From Mucilaginibacter pineti (GTDB lineage: Bacteria; Bacteroidota; Bacteroidia; Sphingobacteriales; Sphingobacteriaceae), in the NCBI RefSeq assembly GCF_900101875.1, contig NZ_FNAI01000008.1, forward strand, positions 62,001-126,000: DNA of 64,000 nucleotides, given 5' to 3'. The position numbers were made by a program, and so were the translations under genes. Positions 59,754-64,000 of this stretch are shown here, piece by piece (the first letter of the stretch is position 1; the number at the start of each line of letters is the position of its first letter). The notes under the pieces were generated by a model. It saw only the letters and a list, made by a program, of their open reading frames with translations, did no database searches and had not been told where the DNA came from.

Positions 59754-60365
59754 TTACAGTTTTGCGGTTAAGCTAACGAAAACGCAGAATGCGATCAGAT
59801 CTACCTGATGACCCTGTACTTCGTTTTTCAGAATACTGAGCGCTTTGGTGATGTGACGTTTTACGGTGTTAACAGAAATATTAAGTTTATCTGCAATATC
59901 CTGATGGGATAATTGTTCATACCTGCTCATGATGAATACCTCCCGGCATTTCTCAGGCATTTTTTCTGCAATCAGGTAGATCTTTTCTTTAAGTTCTTTC
60001 GCTTCCAGCAGTTCATCAGGCATAAAAGGCTGGATATTTTCCCTTGTCATCAAACCCGCCAAATCTTTTTGGTGCGATTGCTGTATGTGAAAAGTTCTGA
60101 ACACCTGATTTCTCAATGCGGTTTTAAGATAGGCTTCTAAGGTAGATTTCGGATTAATCTCCCGTCTTCGCATAAAAAAACTTACAAACAAGTCCTGGAC
60201 CAGCTCTTCAGCGCTTTCTCTTGACTTAAGCCGCTTAAAAGCTGCGTCAATTAAGATGTCCCAATAACGGGTATACAACTCAGAAAAAGCAGCGCGGTCG
60301 TCTTCCAGCCGGATCAAATCCAGTAAAATATCATCTGTCCAGGAAGCTGCGCTGTATTTTCCCAT
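59754..60365 (-). CDS. ECF-type RNA polymerase sigma factor
   Basis: 203 residues from ATG 60365. Region 2 is about residues 20-90 (AFSELYTRYWDILIDAAFKRL, SAEELVQDLFVSFF) and region 4 about 130-185 (MPEKCREVFIMSRYEQLSH, then IADKLNISVNTVKRHI). A hydrophobic tail follows. It drives the FecR/SusC locus when released from FecR. An inverted repeat lies 37 bp upstream of the start. Confidence 0.95.
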   Translation of the reverse strand: MGKYSAASWTDDILLDLIRLEDDRAAFSELYTRYWDILIDAAFKRLKSRESAEELVQDLFVSFFMRRREINPKSTLEAYLKTALRNQVFRTFHIQQSHQKDLAGLMTRENIQPFMPDELLEAKELKEKIYLIAEKMPEKCREVFIMSRYEQLSHQDIADKLNISVNTVKRHITKALSILKNEVQGHQVDLIAFCVFVSLTAKL

Positions 60366-60401
60366 TTTGCAATTGCAATATAGCAATTCGGCAGCAAAGT
60401 T

Positions 60402-60424
60402 GTGTAATTGCCAGGGAATTACAC
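60402..60424. promoter_or_regulatory. 8-bp inverted repeat upstream of the ECF sigma gene
   Basis: GTGTAATT, GCCAGGG, AATTACAC: a perfect inverted repeat between the sigma gene and the T4CP remnant, 37 bp from the start codon. It may be a binding site in the sigma promoter region or the weak end of the upstream transcript. Confidence 0.4.
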
Positions 60425-60469
60425 CTTTAATTACTGTTATCTAATTCTGGCATTTGCATTAAGATCATG

Positions 60470-60868
60470 TTAAGCAGCCTCTTTATCTATGTTGCTGTCA
60501 CCGCCCAATTCTGCAATTAATATTTCCTGAATATCCTGTTTGATCTGCAAATAGTTTGCATAAATGGTTTCCTGATCCACTTCTCTAACCTGTGGCAATG
60601 ACTGAAAACCTGCTTCCTCGGTTTTTATTGCGTCGTGGTCATTCACGATCTCTGCATGGAACATTTTTAAACCGATCTTTTGGTCAGGGTTATCGGCAAC
60701 AATACCCACAAATTCACCCGAGGACAGCGAGGCAATCCTGCTGGCGGGAATCGCCGAATCCAGTTGAGAAGAAGTGCTCACAGAAGTGTCGGAACTATTG
60801 ACACTCCTAGATTGTTTTCCTGCAAGATCCTGCCAAACATTTCCGACAACTTTTTTGCGCTCTTGCAG
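60470..60868 (-). pseudogene. C-terminal remnant of a type IV coupling protein (MobC/TraG-like)
   Basis: An open stretch of about 132 codons that has lost its 5' part. It begins directly behind the stop codon of LuxR copy 2 and in the same frame. The sequence (SRIASLSSGEFVGIVADNP, then KMFHAEIVNDHD, then YANYLQIKQDIQEIL) is typical of the end of the conjugative coupling ATPase of Bacteroidetes elements. No Walker motifs remain. A GTG at 60781 could start a 103-residue fragment, but function is not expected. It shows that mobilisation genes of an element once lay here. Confidence 0.7.
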
Positions 60869-61801
60869 CTATTTTTGTGCGGTAAAAAGGATGTTTACCA
60901 GCTCGGTTCGGGTCTTAGCGCCCGTTTTCAGGTGCAGGTTCTGCAAGTTATTGCCTACTGTTTTTTCCGCAATAAAAAGCTTTTCGCCGATCTCTTTATT
61001 GGTCATTCCCAGCTTGATGTATTGCAGAATATCCCGCTCCCTTGGGGTAATGTCAAATTTCAGGCAATTTGCCTCAAAGATCTCAGCGGCCGAAAGTTTT
61101 AATAGGCTAATGGTCAGGTCTTTTTCCTCGCGCTGCTGCCGTCTTTCGCGCACCGAACGGGCGGCTAAAATGGCCGTAATGATCAAAAAACCGGTATTGG
61201 TGGTCAGTACTTCGGTTAACTGGCTTACCCTGAAATAACCAAAAGGGATCATGCAGATCCAGGGCAGTACCGCGATATAGGTCAGGTACATTTCCAGCCG
61301 TTCGGATTCCAGGTTCCCACGGTAGCGTTCACCAATGGCCTTAAAGGCATACCAGAAAAAAGCAACCCCATAAAGCGCCGAGGCGATCAGCCCCCAGCGT
61401 ATCGAAAAATCAATGTCTTCTGATAAGTGGTATTCCACGACAAAAAAGATCAGGTAAGGCAAGGCTAAAAAGAAGAGCATGCCCTTAAAAGCAAAGAATT
61501 TCAACTTTTTGAGCTCAAAAGCCGCATAAAAGTAATACGGCAGGTAAGCCGCAACGGCAAAGCCGCTGCCCCAGGCCAGCATCATTTGCAGCTTGATGTG
61601 AATCCAGGTAAGCGTTGGGTCTGGAAAGAACCCGCCAAAGATGTTATAGAGGATCATCAGCACCAGCAGCCAGACATAGAGCAGACCGCGCCGTTCTTTG
61701 GGGAAATACAGCCAGCTCATGAGCTGCGCCCCAAGTAAAAACAATTCCATAGCAGCCAGTAACCCAGTTACCGGGTGCATTTCTGTTCCAAAAAGCCGCA
61801 T
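60869..61801 (-). CDS. Membrane-bound LuxR-type regulator, copy 2
   Basis: 310 residues, nearly identical to copy 1 (48531-49460) in all membrane helices and in the C-terminal helix-turn-helix (ITPRERDILQYIKLGMTNK). The C-terminus ends differently (FTAQK versus FTAL) because the repeat joins other DNA there. Its former neighbour, the GNAT gene, is present only as a 3' fragment. The reading frame is intact, so two active copies may coexist. Confidence 0.88.
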   Translation of the reverse strand: MRLFGTEMHPVTGLLAAMELFLLGAQLMSWLYFPKERRGLLYVWLLVLMILYNIFGGFFPDPTLTWIHIKLQMMLAWGSGFAVAAYLPYYFYAAFELKKLKFFAFKGMLFFLALPYLIFFVVEYHLSEDIDFSIRWGLIASALYGVAFFWYAFKAIGERYRGNLESERLEMYLTYIAVLPWICMIPFGYFRVSQLTEVLTTNTGFLIITAILAARSVRERRQQREEKDLTISLLKLSAAEIFEANCLKFDITPRERDILQYIKLGMTNKEIGEKLFIAEKTVGNNLQNLHLKTGAKTRTELVNILFTAQK

Positions 61802-61910
61802 GAGAGATCGGCGATTAGAACTGAGAAACAGAAGATGAAAATTCCTTTTTCAGGAAAAAGAGTTTATAACCCAGATCAAGGGTCGCATAGGTTTGGAAGC
61901 CGAAAGACTT
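60882..61910. repeat. 1.03-kb direct repeat, copy 2
   Basis: Matches 48541-49570 with about one indel between the LuxR start and the GNAT remnant. Left of it is coupling-protein sequence; right of it, at TATCCGACC, is phosphodiesterase sequence. Both ends are therefore recombination junctions. Confidence 0.9.
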
Positions 61911-62349
61911 TATCCGACCAAATCTCAGGCACGTTATAAGTAATGTCTTTATCCACACTCACCGGCCATTCTACCGCCGAAGTAGTTTTACCACTTTTCT
62001 TTAATACCTGCCAAAGCGTAGGAACCTTGATCGCACTCGTAAACCAATGCCAGTCGCCTTTACTACCCACCGGCTGGTTGTAATAAATCCCAGACCTTGC
62101 AGGAAAAGCACCTGTTACCATAGCCGTATGGGTAGGATAGGTATAACTTGGGAATACACTTAACATATGGTTTGCGTAAGTACCTTGATTCATCAGTGCT
62201 TTCAGGTTCGGCGTTTGCCAGCTGGTATTCTGATACATTTCGGGACGGAAACCGTCGATGCTCATTACTATAACATGACTGGTCTTTTGTGCCTTTACTA
62301 TAGAAAAATAAAGTAATGCGGCTAAGACTAAAAAAGTTTTTTTAATCAT
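61876..62349 (-). pseudogene. Truncated type I phosphodiesterase ending in GNAT-gene sequence
   Basis: The first about 146 residues (signal peptide, VMSIDGFRPEMYQ, SYTYPTHTAMVTG) match the full-length enzyme at 50192-51556 with moderate divergence. After NVPEIWSD the frame runs into the 3' end of the GNAT gene read in another frame (KVFRLPNLCDP) and stops. The second half with the remaining metal ligands (the DGQQHEHG and GDHGF regions) is lost, so no activity is expected. The junction lies at about 61911. Confidence 0.88.
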
Positions 62350-62356
62350 ATTCGAT

Positions 62357-62830
62357 TTATTTTACCGGGATATTAAACTCAACGGTTTCAGGAGGTAAAC
62401 ATTGATGGTCATTACAAACCATAAATTCCAATTTACCTGCGACAGCAAATTCCTTCACATTCTTTGTCACGATCTTTTGCTGGAATATGACTGATTTATT
62501 AAAATAGCTTACATCGACTTCAAAGGTGTTATCAAATTTAGTCATAGGGGGCGGCTCAGACACTTTACCAACAAGACTATAACCAGATGTAGCCGTAAAT
62601 TTGAATGATGTTTTTTTAGGTCCACCATCTTTTTGATTTACAGAATAAATATGCCAACCATCTTCAATGTCCGCTTTTAGCATTATAACATATTCCTTGA
62701 CATTTATACGTTTCGCGGCATAACTCCATTTCACAGGATGAAGGATCTGCGAAAATGTTAGATTGTTCATTGCTCCTAACATTACTATTGTAAGAACACA
62801 GTAATAAATAAAATTTTTAAATCGTCTCAT
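62357..62830 (-). CDS. DsbD N-terminal-domain-like protein of the second locus
   Basis: 157 residues, signal-like N-terminus (YYCVLTIVMLGAMNNLTF). It has the same domain as 51702-52151: HPVKWSYAAKRI, GWHIYSVNQKDGG, and a terminal CNDHQC pair followed by L-P-P-E-T-V-E-F-N-I-P. It stands between the TlpA-like gene and the truncated phosphodiesterase, the same order as in the first locus, but is clearly diverged in sequence. Confidence 0.8.
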   Translation of the reverse strand: MRRFKNFIYYCVLTIVMLGAMNNLTFSQILHPVKWSYAAKRINVKEYVIMLKADIEDGWHIYSVNQKDGGPKKTSFKFTATSGYSLVGKVSEPPPMTKFDNTFEVDVSYFNKSVIFQQKIVTKNVKEFAVAGKLEFMVCNDHQCLPPETVEFNIPVK

Positions 62831-62859
62831 TTAGATTTTTCTTAGTGATTATTATAATT

Positions 62860-64000
62860 TCAATTATTCCTTTTATTGATAGTCAGAAAATTTTTTAAAC
62901 GCTCTTCTACAACTATCTTTACATTGTATTTCAGAAGCTGCTCGTTAACTTCAGCAAGGTCATTCCAATTTGCTAAAATATTTAAATCTACTTTTGTGTT
63001 CCTCAGCAATTTTGTTTCATCAATCACTTCATATTTTGGATTAAAACTTCCACTTATAAAATTTTCAAAAATTGCCCACCACGGAATATTGACAAAATGT
63101 CGAACATTTCCTTCCATAAAGGAATCTCTATCGCTTCCTTTTGAGATTAAACTCTCACCGTTGTTTGTTGATTTAATAACATAACATTTCACCATTTTTT
63201 TGGTTATCAGGGACGTTAGATTGAAAGAGTTGTCTATATCCAACAGCATACGTCTCTTGAAATTTACTATATTTGTATCACGTGATATGAGTTCGTAACA
63301 AAAGATATCTTTCTTATTGCTCCAATCTCCAGTAAGCTTCGCGAGTATTGATTCGTCACATTGTATCTGATTGGGGTAGAATTGCTTTGAATTAATCCTG
63401 TCATAGAGAGCAGATAAATTTCCGTTCGACATAGACATCATCAAACACCCAGAAAATCCTCCTTGTTTAACAATTCCTGGAGAACCAATGACAGCTCCCA
63501 ATCCTTCCATATAGCCTCCTAAAAAAGAATAAAATTCAGTCGATTTTCCAGCGTTAAATTTATTATCGATAAAAACCATTGGCTGATATCCCAATTTATC
63601 TATTTCAATTTGCCTGGTATCATCCTTTAAAGGAAGATTGAGTTCTGCACCACTTATTAAACGTTGTATATTTTCTTCTGTTATCTGCTCGCCATCGGTT
63701 ATAGCCTTTACTATTCCATTCCGATCTATCCACACCTGATGTGGTGCAGTTGTATGAGGAAATATTTTTGTCAGAATTGTATCCGAGGTGAGAGACGGTA
63801 GGGTTACATTCTTTACCTTATGGGTCTTTACAAAAAACGATTCAATTTCATTTTTAGGTTCAAAAGTGGTTAGTAAAACATTTAGTTTGTCAGAATACCT
63901 AGCTCTCATCGAATCCAAATGCGGCATTTCTGCAACGCAAACCCCACAATAGGTAAACCAAAAATCAATAATCAGAGGTTTTCCTTTGAAATCTTTTAAG
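62860..64000 (-). CDS. TlpA/thioredoxin-family protein of the second locus (cut by window edge)
   Basis: The frame is open to the right edge, so the N-terminus is missing. The first visible residues (GKPLIIDFWFTYCGVCVAEM) contain the CGVC active site, followed by the thioredoxin domain to about residue 125 and a long C-terminal extension as in 52148-53485. An internal ATG at 63927 lies after the active site and is not the true start. It is the counterpart of the first locus's TlpA gene; a second SusC/SusD pair is expected to the right. Confidence 0.82.
   Translation of the reverse strand, partial: LKDFKGKPLIIDFWFTYCGVCVAEMPHLDSMRARYSDKLNVLLTTFEPKNEIESFFVKTHKVKNVTLPSLTSDTILTKIFPHTTAPHQVWIDRNGIVKAITDGEQITEENIQRLISGAELNLPLKDDTRQIEIDKLGYQPMVFIDNKFNAGKSTEFYSFLGGYMEGLGAVIGSPGIVKQGGFSGCLMMSMSNGNLSALYDRINSKQFYPNQIQCDESILAKLTGDWSNKKDIFCYELISRDTNIVNFKRRMLLDIDNSFNLTSLITKKMVKCYVIKSTNNGESLISKGSDRDSFMEGNVRHFVNIPWWAIFENFISGSFNPKYEVIDETKLLRNTKVDLNILANWNDLAEVNEQLLKYNVKIVVEERLKNFLTINKRNN

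Overview
The window looks like chromosomal DNA of a Bacteroidota bacterium, most likely Sphingobacteriaceae (Mucilaginibacter/Pedobacter-like). The grounds are a SusC/SusD pair with a FecR/ECF-sigma switch, LytS/LytTR signalling, a Bacteroidetes-type tra operon (TraE/F/G/J/K/M, RteC), a Bacteroidetes conjugative-element integrase, TAnnTTTG-type -7 boxes, and few Shine-Dalgarno sequences. Genus is inference. I recognised no rRNA, no complete tRNA, no CRISPR array and no transposase.

Layout. (1) 0-12.8 kb, ordinary chromosome: the tail of an unknown gene; an ABC exporter with a LytS/LytTR two-component pair; a frameshifted AraC regulator followed by an M3 peptidase and a serine hydrolase; a decayed patch at 8.1-8.6 kb; an intact AraC with a second serine hydrolase; and three small genes, one of them DUF4238. 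(2) 13-30 kb, a defence-type island. It holds a four-gene minus-strand operon (CoiA-like nuclease with coiled coil, a PBECR-like RNase candidate, a PIN nuclease, a 979-residue helical protein) facing an HTH-ImmA/IrrE regulator across a perfect 28-bp palindrome. Next come a divergent pair of unknowns, one with a HEPN-like motif, and then a three-gene ABC-three-component-like operon (nuclease-like effector, middle component, Rad50-like ATPase). (3) 30.2-31.7 kb, an integration junction: a tRNA 3'-end-like fragment plus terminator, repeats and a tyrosine recombinase. (4) 31.9-48.3 kb, conjugative-element backbone: a GNAT/HTH toxin-antitoxin-like pair, small accessory genes, and a minus-strand tra operon running from RteC to TraM. 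I find no TraN-Q and no relaxase. (5) 48.5-64 kb: a LuxR-type membrane regulator and a GNAT, then a complete nutrient-uptake locus (ECF sigma, FecR, SusC, SusD, TlpA-like, DsbD-N-like, type I phosphodiesterase), a T4CP (MobC/TraG-like) tail, a second near-identical LuxR copy, a truncated phosphodiesterase fused to GNAT sequence, and the start of a second, diverged TlpA/DsbD locus that runs off the right edge.

How it works together. The sigma/FecR/SusC module is a trans-envelope switch: ligand bound by SusC, which carries an N-terminal STN domain, should release the ECF sigma through FecR and induce uptake of an unknown substrate. The tra operon would build the inner-membrane and periplasmic part of a type IV secretion machine. 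In this window it is not self-sufficient. The LuxR segment is a 1.03-kb direct repeat flanking the uptake locus, so this part of the element has been rearranged by recombination.

The best candidates for something undescribed are the 13.9-22.3 kb palindrome-controlled nuclease cluster and the 24.4-29.9 kb ABC-ATPase/nuclease operon. Their roles are inferred from motifs and context.
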